Shown here in pieces: positions 36,046-44,935 of a DNA stretch of 64,000 nt. Position numbers and translations under genes: made by a program. The stretch spans positions 2,552,501 through 2,616,500 of the forward strand of contig NZ_JAZIFY010000001.1 in the NCBI RefSeq assembly GCF_036634195.1, written 5' to 3'. The number at the start of each line of letters is the position of its first letter. Position 1 is the stretch's first letter. The notes under the pieces are model-generated. The model saw nothing but the letters and a program-made list of their open reading frames with translations, made no database searches and was not told the origin of the DNA. The DNA is from Streptomyces sp. P9-A4 (GTDB taxonomy: Bacteria > Actinomycetota > Actinomycetes > Streptomycetales > Streptomycetaceae).

Positions 36046-36079
36046 TGCTCGCGCCCCCGAAACAATGCGGGCGCGAGCA
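36046..36079. terminator. Hairpin after orn
   Basis: An 11-base perfect stem (36046-36056 with 36069-36079) with a 12-base loop, 38 bases after the orn stop. TAGACT at 36095-36100 may be the -10 of the tRNA-His promoter. Confidence 0.75.
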
Positions 36080-36145
36080 CCCTCCAAGACCCTGTAGACT
36101 TCTTCTCGGCCGGTCAGGGAAACCTTCGGGGAAACCGCCGGGCAT

Positions 36146-36219
36146 GGTGGGTATAGCTCAGCTGGCAGAGCACCTGGTTGTGGTCCAGGATGTCGCGGGT
36201 TCAAGTCCCGTTACTCACC
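36146..36219 (+). tRNA. tRNA-His (anticodon GTG)
   Basis: A complete cloverleaf with anticodon GTG. Acceptor GTGGGTA (36147-36153) pairs with TACTCAC (36212-36218). The extra G at 36146 faces discriminator C at 36219, the mark of tRNA-His. The T loop is TTCAAGT. No CCA is encoded. A perfect hairpin follows at once. Confidence 0.97.
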
Positions 36220-36226
36220 CTCAGAG

Positions 36227-36260
36227 CGCAGGCCCCGGTTCGAAAGAACCGGGGCCTGCG
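36227..36260 (+). terminator. Terminator of tRNA-His
   Basis: A perfect 15-base stem (36227-36241 with 36246-36260) with a GAAA loop, seven bases after the tRNA, followed by TCGTTGTG. Confidence 0.9.
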
Positions 36261-36518
36261 TCGTTGTGCGCCGGGGCGAACGGCCCGCACCGGCCCCGTG
36301 ACGCCCGGGCCGACGGCCCACATCGCCCCCCTTACGCGCCGGGCCGCCACCCTCACCCGCACATCCGTTTGCCCGCTCACCCGTTCGGGCGAGGTGTCGA
36401 CCCCATCCCCCTGCCCCCGCCAGCGCCTCGACCTGCTCCTCGAAGGCGCCCAGATGAAGATCGCCGAGGACCCGAAGCGGGCCGGCTACTGCATCGAGCT
36501 GGACCTGCTCAAAGGGGT
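36261..36518. other. Gene-free stretch after tRNA-His, possible coding remnant
   Basis: No complete gene is supported between the tRNA terminator and the chitinase terminator. A short in-frame piece at about 36430-36518 on the plus strand reads LLLEGAQMKIAEDPKRAG then YCIELDLLKGV and looks like protein sequence, unlike the Pro/Arg-rich sequence around it. It has no start signal and runs into the next hairpin, so it may be a decayed gene end. This is a weak inference. Confidence 0.3.
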
Positions 36519-36558
36519 GCGCGCCCCGGCCGGTGGTAGGGGTCCGGCCGGGGCGCGC
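36519..36558 (-). terminator. Terminator of the first chitinase gene
   Basis: A perfect 15-base stem (36519-36533 with 36544-36558) and a 10-base loop, about 70 bases after the chitinase stop on the minus strand, followed on that strand by CACCCCTTTGAG. Confidence 0.8.
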
Positions 36559-36629
36559 GGTGTGGGGGGACGGGGGAGGTCGTCGGGTGCGGGTGGGCGG
36601 GGGCGGTCGGCCGCGGGTGACGGGGGCGG

Positions 36630-38132
36630 TCACTTGTAGGCGGCGAAGGCCTTCGTGAAGGCCAGCGGCTGCTGGAGGACCGAGGAGCAGGTGGCGTCCG
36701 CGTAGTCGATCGCGCCGGCCGCGCACTGCTTGTCGCGGGTCGAGGACCACATGGAGAGCCAGCCGAGTTCTTTGGACTTCGCGAAGTCGGCGAGCTGGGT
36801 GGCGTCGTCGACCTTGAAGACCTCGCTCGCGACGTCGTTGACACCGATCATCGGGGTGACGGCGACGGCCTTCCAGGCAGCCGCGTCGGAGAGCCCGAGG
36901 ACACCCTTGACCTGCGCCTGGGTCGCGGTCGCCGCCTGGATCGCGTACGTGCCCATGTCGGCGCTGTAGGCGGGCCCGTAGTCCATCGCCATGATGTTGA
37001 CGGCGTCGGTACGGACCCCGTTCCGCTTCGCGTCGGCGAGCAGGTCCACGCCCGGCTGGGTCAGGCCCTCGGGCATCACCGGCAGGGTGAAGGAGACGTT
37101 CAGGCCGGGGTGGGACCTCTGGAGCTGGGCGATGGCCTGCGCGCGGCGGGTGTTGGCGGCAGTGTCCGGCAGCGCGGCGCCCTCGATGTCGAAGTCGACC
37201 TTGGTCAGCCCGTACTGGTCGATCACCTTGCCGTACGCGGCGGCCAGCGCCGAGGAGGACGAGCAGTTCAGGGCCAGCTCGTGGCCGGCGGCGCCGCCGA
37301 AGGAGACCCGGACGTCCCCGCCCTTGGCGCGCAGGGCGCCGATCTGGGCGGCGACCTTGTCGTTCGCCAGGTCGGTGACACCGCCCCACAGCGGGGCGCA
37401 GGAGCCGCCGGAGGTGACGAAGGCGAGGTTGAACTCCTTGACGCCGGTGGCGTCGGCGGTGGCGAGGAGGTCGTACGCCGGGTAGAGCGAGGTGTCGACG
37501 TAGGGGGCGAACTTCGCGGCGCCGACGGGGGTGCCGGTCGCGGTCGCCGTGGGGGTGGGGGTGGGCGCGGCCGTGGTGGGCGGGGCCGTGGTGGGGGCGG
37601 CCGTGGTGGGCGCGGGGGTGGGCGGCGCCGTCGTGGTCGGGGCGGTGGTGGGGGTGGGCTGCTCGGTGGGGCGGCCACTGGGGGTGGGGGCGGGGCCTCC
37701 GGCGGAGCAGGCGGCCTTGTTGATCAGGCAGCCGGTGGGGTCGCCGGCCGCTCCGGCGGCCGAGGTGACGAAACCGACGGTGACGGAGCCGCCGGGCGCC
37801 AGCTGCTTGTTCCAGCTCGCGGGCCGGACGGTGACATGGCGGCCGGAGACGGTGTGCTCGCCGTTCCAGAGGGAGCCGATGGCCGTGCCGGCCGGGAGGT
37901 CGAACTCCAGGGTCCAGTCGGACTGGGCGGCGGCGGTCTCGTTGGTGACGACGTACTGGCCGGTGTAGCCGCCGGTCCAGGAACTGGTCCTGGTGTACGC
38001 GGCGCCGACCGCCGCCGCCTGGGCCGTACCCGTGAGCGCGAACGCGGCGCCGCCGACGACCGCGGCGGCGACGACCGCACCCGCGATCTTCGTCCTGGTG
38101 CTCGCCCTGCGCCGGTGCGAACTGGTGCCCAT
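36630..38132 (-). CDS. Secreted GH18 chitinase with N-terminal CBM2
   Basis: 500 residues in the order signal peptide, CBM2, Pro/Thr linker, GH18. The signal peptide spans about 1-40 (basic RRRASTRTK, then a hydrophobic core ending AQA). CBM2 (about 42-140) has the typical SSWTGGYTGQYVVTN, SDWTLEFDLPAGTAI and SWNKQLAPGGSVTVGF. The linker (about 150-205) is Thr/Pro-rich. The GH18 part has the catalytic DFDIE in TKVDFDIEGA (about 311-315). The GH18 type resembles small exochitinase/endochitinase D-like enzymes rather than the larger one at 55020. No DasR-like site was found upstream; an inverted repeat TCCTTA/TAAGGA lies at 38232-38252. Confidence 0.9.
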   Translation of the reverse strand: MGTSSHRRRASTRTKIAGAVVAAAVVGGAAFALTGTAQAAAVGAAYTRTSSWTGGYTGQYVVTNETAAAQSDWTLEFDLPAGTAIGSLWNGEHTVSGRHVTVRPASWNKQLAPGGSVTVGFVTSAAGAAGDPTGCLINKAACSAGGPAPTPSGRPTEQPTPTTAPTTTAPPTPAPTTAAPTTAPPTTAAPTPTPTATATGTPVGAAKFAPYVDTSLYPAYDLLATADATGVKEFNLAFVTSGGSCAPLWGGVTDLANDKVAAQIGALRAKGGDVRVSFGGAAGHELALNCSSSSALAAAYGKVIDQYGLTKVDFDIEGAALPDTAANTRRAQAIAQLQRSHPGLNVSFTLPVMPEGLTQPGVDLLADAKRNGVRTDAVNIMAMDYGPAYSADMGTYAIQAATATQAQVKGVLGLSDAAAWKAVAVTPMIGVNDVASEVFKVDDATQLADFAKSKELGWLSMWSSTRDKQCAAGAIDYADATCSSVLQQPLAFTKAFAAYK

Positions 38133-38397
38133 CGGGTGCCTGCCTCTGTGCTGGGGTGTGGGGAGGGGGTGCGGGCAGCACGCTAGCGACCGGGAAGCGG
38201 ACAGAACGGCGTCCGGGGACGCGGACGGGGATCCTTAGGCTCCGCTTAAGGAAGGCATCGGAGCCACGAAAGGTTGGGCGCGGGCAGGGCGGGCGGTTCG
38301 GCCGGGAGCGGCGAGAAGACGGGGGGCGGTTCGCCCCGCCGTCGGCGATGGAGCGGGGTACGGTTCCGTCGCCGTCGGCCGGGGAACGGCGGGCGGT

Positions 38398-39804
38398 TCA
38401 GCCGCCGTTGGCCCTTCGGGTGCCCGTGCCGCCGCGGCGGCGGGGCGGGCGGTGGCCCCGGCGGCCGGACGCGGCGCCCGTGCGGCGGCCGTCGAGGCCG
38501 ATCCAGATCCGGACCTCCGTGCCGCCGAGCACCGAGTGGCCGATGCGGACGTCGCCGCCGGTGGCCTCCGCCATCCGCCGCACGATGTCGAGGCCGAGGC
38601 CCGTGGAGCCGTCCCGGGCGCCGCTGTTGCCGCGGGCCAGCGCGGCGGCGGGGTCGGCGATGCCGGGGCCCGCGTCGGAGACCAGCACGATGACGGCGTC
38701 GTCGCCGTTGTGGACGTCGATGGAGAAGGCCGTGCCCTCGGGGGTGTGCCGGAAGACGTTGCCGAGCAACGCGTCGAGCGCGGCGACGAGCTCGTGGCGG
38801 GCGACCGGGATGCGGACCGGGCGCTCGACGCCCGCGATCCGGACCCGGCGGCCCTCGTCCTCGGCGAGCGCCGACCAGAACTCCATGCGTTCGCGCACCA
38901 CTTCGGCGGCGTCGGAGCCCGCGCCCGGCCCGGTCGCCTGGGTCTGCGGCTTCGCGTCCCGGGCCGTACGGATGATGGTGTCGACCTCGCGCTCCAGCTG
39001 CTCGACGGCGGCGCGGGTCTGGTCGGCGGCCGGTCCCGAGCCGAGCGAGGCGGCGTTGAGCCGGAGCACGGTGAGCGGGGTGCGGAGCCGGTGGGAGAGG
39101 TCGGCGGCCAGTTCCCGTTCGTTGGCGAGGAGTTGGACGACCTGGTCGGCCATGGAGTTGAACGCGACGGCGGCCGACTTGAGTTCGGGCGGGCCCTCCT
39201 CGGGGACCCGCGCGCCGAGCTTGCCCTCACCGAGGTCGTGGGCGGCGCCCGCGAGCCGCTGGGCGGGCTGGACCATCCGGACGCCGAGCCGGTCGGCGAC
39301 GGCGAGGGAGCCGACGATCAGGGCGACGCCGACCCCGGCGAGGACCAGCCAGGCGGTGGCGACGCCGTTGGACACCTCGTTCTCGGGGACGAAGAGTTCG
39401 ACGACGGCGACCTGGGCGCTGCTGAGGGCGGTGGGCTGGAGCAGCGCGTAGCCGCCGGGGACCTCCGCGATGGAGGCCCGGCCGAGCCTGCGGGTGGCGG
39501 CGAGCTCCTCCTCGCCGGCCCGCCGGGTGCCGATCGCGAGGGCCGTACCGCCGGGTTCGGCGGCGGGCACGTGGACGGCGAGCCGTCCGGCGGCGCCGTC
39601 CTCGGTGGTGGCGACGGCCTTCTCGAGTTCGTCGCGGTCGGTGGTGATGGCGAGGACGGGGGCGAGGCCCGCGGCCCGCCGTTCGGCGTTGGAGAACGCC
39701 CGGTCGCGGGCCATCTCCTTGACGACCAGCCCGAGGGGTACGGCGAAGGCGAAGACGACCATGGCGGTGACGGCGAGCGACACCTTGACGAGCGCCCATC
39801 TCAC
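38398..39804 (-). CDS. Sensor histidine kinase
   Basis: A 468-residue membrane kinase. It has one membrane helix at about 8-28, an extracellular sensor (about 30-145), a second helix (about 150-175), a HAMP linker, the dimerisation/phosphorylation helix with ADLSHRLRTPLT (His about 237), and an ATPase domain with GNVFRHTPEGT (N box), DAGPGI (G1) and STGLGLDIVRR (G2). The C-terminus is a basic, low-complexity tail. It overlaps the response regulator gene by four bases, so the two form one system. The signal is unknown. Confidence 0.9.
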   Translation of the reverse strand: MRWALVKVSLAVTAMVVFAFAVPLGLVVKEMARDRAFSNAERRAAGLAPVLAITTDRDELEKAVATTEDGAAGRLAVHVPAAEPGGTALAIGTRRAGEEELAATRRLGRASIAEVPGGYALLQPTALSSAQVAVVELFVPENEVSNGVATAWLVLAGVGVALIVGSLAVADRLGVRMVQPAQRLAGAAHDLGEGKLGARVPEEGPPELKSAAVAFNSMADQVVQLLANERELAADLSHRLRTPLTVLRLNAASLGSGPAADQTRAAVEQLEREVDTIIRTARDAKPQTQATGPGAGSDAAEVVRERMEFWSALAEDEGRRVRIAGVERPVRIPVARHELVAALDALLGNVFRHTPEGTAFSIDVHNGDDAVIVLVSDAGPGIADPAAALARGNSGARDGSTGLGLDIVRRMAEATGGDVRIGHSVLGGTEVRIWIGLDGRRTGAASGRRGHRPPRRRGGTGTRRANGG

Positions 39805-40502
39805 GGCTGCGGCTCCCGGGGCGGTTCCAGCTTCACGCCGACCCCGCGCAGGGTGTGCAGGTAGCGGGGACGGGCGGCCGTTTCACCCAGTTTCCGCCGC
39901 AGCCATGACAAATGTACGTCGATGGTCTGGTCGTCCCCGTACGACTGCTGCCACACCTCGGCGAGCAGTTCCTTGCGCGGGACGACGACACCGGGCCGCC
40001 CGGCGAGGAAGGCGAGCAGGTCGAACTCGCGCCGGGTGAGGTCCAGGGGCGCCCCGTCGAGCTCCGCCTGACGGCGCAGCGGGTCGACGGTGAGCCCGCC
40101 GACCCGGATCACCCGGGAGGGCGGCGCCTCCCCCGCGGCGGACCTCGCCCGGCGCAGCACCGCGGCCATCCGGGCCGTGAGATGGTCCACGGAGAAGGGC
40201 TTCACGAGGTAGTCGTCGGCCCCGGCGTGGAGGAGCCGTACGATCTCCGCCTCGTCGTCCCTGGCGGTCGCGATGATCACCGGGACGTCGGTGATTCCGC
40301 GCAGCATCTTGAGCGCCTCGGACCCGTCGAGATCCGGCAGACCGAGGTCCAGGATCACGACGTCGAAGCGGAAATGGGCGACCTCGCGCAGCGCCTCCAG
40401 AGCCGTGCCGACGCTCCGTACCGTGTGGGAGGCCTCGGACAGCTGGCGGATGAGGGCCGAGCGCACGAACTGGTCGTCCTCGACCACGAGCACACTTGCC
40501 AT
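39801..40502 (-). CDS. OmpR/PhoB-family response regulator
   Basis: A 233-residue response regulator with an N-terminal receiver domain (phosphoacceptor Asp52 in VVILDLGLPDLDG; acidic pocket VEDD at 7-10; Lys in YLVKPFS) and a C-terminal winged helix (LTRREFDLLAFLA, QTIDVHLSWLRRKLGE, LHTLRGVGVKLE). The start is ATG at 40502; a longer open frame upstream is a shadow. Its stop overlaps the kinase start by four bases. Confidence 0.93.
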   Translation of the reverse strand: MASVLVVEDDQFVRSALIRQLSEASHTVRSVGTALEALREVAHFRFDVVILDLGLPDLDGSEALKMLRGITDVPVIIATARDDEAEIVRLLHAGADDYLVKPFSVDHLTARMAAVLRRARSAAGEAPPSRVIRVGGLTVDPLRRQAELDGAPLDLTRREFDLLAFLAGRPGVVVPRKELLAEVWQQSYGDDQTIDVHLSWLRRKLGETAARPRYLHTLRGVGVKLEPPREPQP

Positions 40503-40589
40503 GGGCGGCACCGTACGCCATTCAGGGGAATCATCGGACGATGTCCACCCCCCGGCCCGGCCCTCCCGGGCGTGGTGCACTATGTCCCG

Positions 40590-41162
40590 GTGCGAAGAGG
40601 ACTCGTTCACGCCCTGGCCTGGTCGCTCGCCACCGGCGCGGCGGTCACCCTGTCCTGGTGGGGAGTGCACACCGTGCTGTCCGGAACGGTCTACGACCCT
40701 CCGCGCGCGCTGCCCCTCCCCGCCGGCGCCGCCGACGTGGCGGAGACGGCCGGCGACGACCCGCGGTCCTCGTCGACGCGGCGGCCCGGGACCGGGACGC
40801 CCTCCCCGCCCGCCACCACCAGGGCCACGCCGAGCGCCGACCCCACGACCGCGCCCGCGACCCCTCCGGCGCCCCCCTCGCGGACGCCCAGGCCCACGAC
40901 GAAAGCGCCCACCACCGCCCCGGCGGACTCCGGTTCGGATGTGAAGAGCTACACGGTCGACGGCGGCCGGGTCACCTTCGACATCGGGGACACCTCGGCC
41001 GAACTGGTCTCCGCGATCCCGGCCTCCGGCTGGCAGATGCAGGTGTGGAAGCAGTCCACCTGGATCCGGGTCACGTTCACCGCGGACGGCCGCGAGCTGT
41101 CCGTGTTCTGCGTCTGGCACGACACCGCGCCCCGGGTGGAGATCGAGGACCGAGCGGTCTGA
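40590..41162 (+). CDS. Membrane-anchored protein with Thr/Pro linker, unknown function
   Basis: 190 residues. RRGLVHALAWSLATGAAVT and the following hydrophobic run act as a signal anchor; residues about 45-110 are a Pro/Thr/Ala-rich linker; the C-terminal 75 residues form a small domain with YTVDGGRVTFDIGDTSAELV and WKQSTWIRVTFTADG and a possible beta fold. The start is uncertain (GTG 40590, or 40575 five codons upstream). It is divergent from the two-component genes, so it may be a target or an accessory sensor. I do not recognise the family. Confidence 0.6.
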   Translation: MRRGLVHALAWSLATGAAVTLSWWGVHTVLSGTVYDPPRALPLPAGAADVAETAGDDPRSSSTRRPGTGTPSPPATTRATPSADPTTAPATPPAPPSRTPRPTTKAPTTAPADSGSDVKSYTVDGGRVTFDIGDTSAELVSAIPASGWQMQVWKQSTWIRVTFTADGRELSVFCVWHDTAPRVEIEDRAV

Positions 41163-41187
41163 GGCCCCGGGGCCCCGGCCGGGACGG

Positions 41188-42057
41188 TCAGCGGAAGACG
41201 GACGCCGGCGGTACGGGCGAGGGCTTGGCACTCGCGTCGGTGACCGGCACCGCTCCCCCGGCGAAGTCGGCCAGCGCCCGCCCGTGTTCGACCCGGCCCG
41301 GGTGCGGGTCGGTGGCGACCCGGCGGGTCAGCTCCGCCACCGGCAGCTCCCGGTCCGAGGCGAGCAGCACCGCGTTGCCGAAGCGGCGACCGCGCAGCAC
41401 GGTCGGGTCGGCGGTCAGCGCCAGCTCGGGGAAGACGGCGGCGGCGGTGGCGATCTGGCCGCGCAGATGGGTCAGCGGCGGGCCGTCGGCCAGGTTCGCC
41501 GCGTAGCAGCCGTCGGGGCGCAGCACCCGCCGTACCTCCGCGAGGAACTCGGTGCTGGTCAGGTGCGCCGGGGTGCGGGCCCCGCTGAACACATCGGCGA
41601 TGACCAGGTCGGCCCAGCCGTCCTGGACCTTGCCGAGCCCGGCGCGGGCGTCGGTGGAGCGGACCCGGACGCGGGCGTTGGCGTCGAGCGGGAGTTCCCG
41701 GCGTACGAGCTGGACGAGGCGCCCGTCGAGTTCCACGATCTGCTGGGTGGAGCGGGGCCGGGTCGCGGCGACGTACCGGGCGAGGGTGAAGGCGCCGCCG
41801 CCGAGGTGGACCACCTGGAGCGGGCGGTTCGGCGGGGCGGCGAGGTCGATGACGTGGCCGAGCCGCCGCTGGTACTCGAAGGTGAGGTGCGCCGGGTCGT
41901 CGAGGTCCACATGGGACTGCGGGGCGCCGTCGATGAGGAGCGTCCAGGCGCGCGGGCGCTCCCGGTCGGGTATGAGTTCGGCGAGTCCGCCGTCGACGTT
42001 CTCGACGACGGGGGCGGCGGCCGACGCCGCCCGGTCACGCTGCTTGTTCCTGGCCAC
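41188..42057 (-). CDS. Spermidine synthase-like methyltransferase-fold protein
   Basis: A 289-residue soluble protein with a Rossmann-type methyltransferase fold. The motif VVHLGGGAFTLARYVAAT (about residue 82) is the SAM/decarboxylated-SAM loop and the acidic IVELDGRLVQLVRRE (about 107) follows it. ADLVIADVFSGARTPAHL (about 148) corresponds to the catalytic region of spermidine synthases, although such stand-alone proteins in Streptomyces may not make polyamines. GTG start at 42057. The exact reaction is unknown. Confidence 0.7.
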   Translation of the reverse strand: MARNKQRDRAASAAAPVVENVDGGLAELIPDRERPRAWTLLIDGAPQSHVDLDDPAHLTFEYQRRLGHVIDLAAPPNRPLQVVHLGGGAFTLARYVAATRPRSTQQIVELDGRLVQLVRRELPLDANARVRVRSTDARAGLGKVQDGWADLVIADVFSGARTPAHLTSTEFLAEVRRVLRPDGCYAANLADGPPLTHLRGQIATAAAVFPELALTADPTVLRGRRFGNAVLLASDRELPVAELTRRVATDPHPGRVEHGRALADFAGGAVPVTDASAKPSPVPPASVFR

Positions 42058-42090
42058 GTGCCCATTATCCGGGCACGGGCGGCGGGCGGC

Positions 42091-42561
42091 TCAGTGGCAG
42101 CCGTCGGCCGCCTCGATGAGCCGGGCCGCCTCGCCGAGGGCCTCGCGGAGCACGGCGGGGTCGGTGACCGGGTCGGCGTCCCCGGGCGGCAGCAGCCAGC
42201 CGGCCGGGCGGGGCGCGTCCCCGGCCGGTTCCGGGAGCTCGGGCAGTTCGGGGAGGCGGAGCCCGCGCCCCGAGGTCCGCGTACAGGCGCTGCCGGGGAC
42301 GTCCCAGGCGGCGGCGGTGCCGGGCGGGACGAGGAAGCCCAGGGTGTCGCAGGTGCCGTCGTGCACGACGGGGCCGACGGCGGGGGTGGCGCCGCGCCGC
42401 AGGATGTCCACGGCCTCCAGGCCCTGCCGGACCGGCACGGTCACCAGGTCCCAGGCTCCGGCGGCGGGCTGCGGCCCGTCGGCCTCCGGGGCGGATGTGT
42501 GGCGCATGGCCTCCGGGGCGGGCGCGTGCCACGTGGCCGACTGCGAACCGATCTCCGACAT
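42091..42561 (-). CDS. Unknown protein, resembles the N-terminal prim-pol-like domain of Streptomyces hypothetical proteins
   Basis: 156 residues, with AGGAGGGG six bases before the ATG. The middle (WDLVTVPVRQGLEAVDILRR then TCDTLGFLVPPGTAAAWDVP) resembles small Streptomyces proteins annotated as bifunctional DNA primase/polymerase N-terminal domain, but I see no catalytic residues of that family. It shares this layout with the gene at 50500. It is divergent from the XRE-type regulator at 42787. Confidence 0.6.
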   Translation of the reverse strand: MSEIGSQSATWHAPAPEAMRHTSAPEADGPQPAAGAWDLVTVPVRQGLEAVDILRRGATPAVGPVVHDGTCDTLGFLVPPGTAAAWDVPGSACTRTSGRGLRLPELPELPEPAGDAPRPAGWLLPPGDADPVTDPAVLREALGEAARLIEAADGCH

Positions 42562-42786
42562 GGGGGACCCCTCCTGGCTCCTGAGGAGACACGTGCCGTC
42601 TCTCCCTTACGGTTCAACGCCCGTGCGCGTCAACGGCTACGGCGGGATGCCGCCGCAAAGGATGGCAGTTCATGGCAGATCGCAGGCGAGATATCCGATT
42701 TGTAGCCAAACTCAGCGCGTGCGTCCGGTCACAGCAGGTACGTTCTTGCCGCCGGACACCCGGCAGCACCAGGAGAGGGCTCGGCC

Positions 42787-44073
42787 ATGGCGATGTCACG
42801 GGCAGTTCCCAATCTCGCCTTCCGTCGGCTCCGCGGACAGCACTCCCCGGCGGAGTTCGCCGCGTCGGTCCGCCGGGCGGCGCGGGAGATCGGCGAACAG
42901 GTCGCGTGCGACGCCCGCTACATCGGGCGCGTGGAAGCGGGCGAGATCCGCTGCCCCAACTACGCGTACGAGCGGGTCTTCCTGCATATGTTCCCCGGTC
43001 TGGGCCTCTCCGACCTGGGCTTCTCCGCGCGGGAGACGGTGCGTGGACGGCGGCAGGCCGTCCCGGCCGGGGCTCCGCCCCCCGCGGCCGTCACGACCCG
43101 GAACGATGAGGAGAGCGACGTGCTGCGTCGCGCATTCATGACGAGCGGCTCCGCCACCCTGGCGGTCGCCTCGCTGGGACTCGGCGGCCCCGCCGTCGCG
43201 ATCCCCTCCCCCCGCGGCACCCACCGGATCGGCGACGCCGAGGTACGGGCGGTCGAGGACGCCGTACGGCAGATCCGGCTGCTCGACGACCGGCACGGCG
43301 CCGACGGGCTCTACAAGGTCGCCGCCCAGCCGCTCCGCGCCGCCTACGCGCTGCTCGACACGGGCACCATGACCCGCCGCTCCACCGAGGACCGGCTGCA
43401 CGCGGGGGCGGGCGAACTCGCCCTCTCCGTCGGCTGGCTGGCCCACGACTCCGGCCGCCACGAGGACGCCCGCTCGCACTACGCCGAGGCCCTCGCCACC
43501 GCGCGCGTGGCGGGGAACGCGGCCCTGGAGGCGCACGCCTTCTGCAACACGTCCTTCCTCGCCAGGGACACCGGCCGGTTCCGCGAGGCGGTGCGCGCGG
43601 CGCAGGCGGGGCAGCGGGCCGCGCAGCCGCTGGACTCGGCCCGGCTGCTGTCCCTGCTGTCGCTGCGGGAGGCGGGCGCCTGGGCGGGGCTCGGCGACCG
43701 GTCCGCCTGCGAGCAGGCACTCGGCCGCGCCCACGGCCACTTCGACCGGGGGCCCTCGGGCGGCGACCCAGAGTGGATGTCGTTCTTCGGGGAGCCGGAG
43801 CGGGAGGCCCTGGAGGCCCAGTGCTGGTCGGCCCTGGGCGACTGGGGCCGGGCCGCCCGGCACGCCCACCGGGCCACCGTGCTGCAGAACCCGCACTTCG
43901 CCCGGAACCTGGCGCTCTACCGCGCCCATCTCGCGAAGGACCTGGCGCACGCCGGGCGCCCGGACGAGGCGGCGGCGGAGGCGAAGCGGGTGGTGGACTC
44001 CCTGGAGGGCATCGCCTCGGCGCGCGTCCGGGGGATGCTCGCGGAGACGCGGCAGGTGCTCGCGGCGTACTGA
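42787..44073 (+). CDS. XRE-type regulator with C-terminal TPR-like region
   Basis: A 428-residue protein. An N-terminal DNA-binding-like part (about 25-85) has ACDARYIGRVEAGEIRCPNY, the typical start of large Streptomyces XRE/TPR regulators. A short stretch after it, LRRAFMTSGSATLAVASLGL, is hydrophobic. Residues about 160-425 are helical repeats (GRHEDARSHYAEALATARVA, GRFREAVRAAQAGQRAA, GRPDEAAAEAKRVVDSLEGI). Such proteins, like NsdA/NsdB, tune sporulation and antibiotic production. AGGAGAGGG precedes the ATG at 42787; ATG 42793 is a possible alternative. Confidence 0.78.
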   Translation: MAMSRAVPNLAFRRLRGQHSPAEFAASVRRAAREIGEQVACDARYIGRVEAGEIRCPNYAYERVFLHMFPGLGLSDLGFSARETVRGRRQAVPAGAPPPAAVTTRNDEESDVLRRAFMTSGSATLAVASLGLGGPAVAIPSPRGTHRIGDAEVRAVEDAVRQIRLLDDRHGADGLYKVAAQPLRAAYALLDTGTMTRRSTEDRLHAGAGELALSVGWLAHDSGRHEDARSHYAEALATARVAGNAALEAHAFCNTSFLARDTGRFREAVRAAQAGQRAAQPLDSARLLSLLSLREAGAWAGLGDRSACEQALGRAHGHFDRGPSGGDPEWMSFFGEPEREALEAQCWSALGDWGRAARHAHRATVLQNPHFARNLALYRAHLAKDLAHAGRPDEAAAEAKRVVDSLEGIASARVRGMLAETRQVLAAY

Positions 44074-44176
44074 CGCGCGGTGGACCCCGGTCCGGGCCGG
44101 GCCGGCTGCCGGCCCCGGCTGGACTCGGCCGGCCCCGGCCGCCCCGGCCGACCGCCGTCCGGCCACCGCCCCGTCG

Positions 44177-44779
44177 TTACGCCGGTGACTCCAGGTGCCC
44201 CGTGTCGTTCCAGCGCTCGATCGCCGGGGCGCCGTACGCCCAGCCGAGGACCGAGAGGCTCGTCGGGTCGAGGCGGATGCGGGAGGCGAAGGAGACGTCC
44301 TCGCCCAGCCAGCGCGCGCCGATCGAGCGCAGGATGTGCCCGTGCGCGAAGACCAGGACGTCACGGTCGGCGGAGCGGGCCCAGTTCACGATCGTGTCGG
44401 CGCGGTCCGAGAGCTGCGCCAGGGTCTCGCCGTCCGGGACCCCGTCGCGCCAGATGAACCAGCCGGGGCGGATGTCCTGGATCTGCGGCGGGGTCAGCCC
44501 CTCGTACGCGCCGTAGTCCCACTCCATCAGCGCGTCCCAGGGTTCGGCCCGGTCGCCGAAGCCGGCCAGCTCGCAGGTCTCGCTCGCGCGGACCAGCGGG
44601 CTGGTGCGCACCTCCACGCCGGGCAGGCCCTGCCAGGGGCCGCGGTGCAGGCGCTCGCCGAGCAGTTTCGCGCCGCGCCGGCCCTCGTCGAGCAGCGGGA
44701 TGTCGGTCCTGCCGGTGTGCCGGCCGAGAAGTGACCACTCGGTCTGGCCGTGCCGGGCGAGCAGGATGCGCGGTGCCAT
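44177..44779 (-). CDS. Histidine phosphatase family protein (phosphoglycerate mutase-like)
   Basis: A 200-residue protein of the branch with the RHG motif: [10 protein letters not shown] (residues 6-15) gives the catalytic histidine, EWDYGAYEG (near 87-95) the acidic residue, and [15 protein letters not shown] (near 143) the second histidine. This is the histidine phosphatase/cofactor-dependent mutase superfamily; the substrate is unknown. It is divergent from the PAP2 gene. Confidence 0.88.
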   Translation of the reverse strand: MAPRILLARHGQTEWSLLGRHTGRTDIPLLDEGRRGAKLLGERLHRGPWQGLPGVEVRTSPLVRASETCELAGFGDRAEPWDALMEWDYGAYEGLTPPQIQDIRPGWFIWRDGVPDGETLAQLSDRADTIVNWARSADRDVLVFAHGHILRSIGARWLGEDVSFASRIRLDPTSLSVLGWAYGAPAIERWNDTGHLESPA

Positions 44780-44935
44780 GGGAAGGACTCTCCAGGGGTT
44801 TCACGGTGCGGATTCACGGTGCGGGCGTGCCTCTCCCATCATCGCCCAGAGGGATTCGGGGTGACGTCCGGGCAACCCCGGGGCGGCCCACGGCGTCCCC
44901 CTCCCCGGGCAGGACACGTCGGGGGGATCTTTCGC

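Noticed and set aside
38133..38397. DasR site in front of the small chitinase gene
   Set aside because: I searched this gap for GGTCT/AGACC half-sites and found none paired. The inverted repeat at 38232-38252 is of another kind.
39801..41231. 476-residue version of the response regulator
   Set aside because: The first 243 residues have shadow composition and overlap the divergent gene. The conserved start is at 40502.
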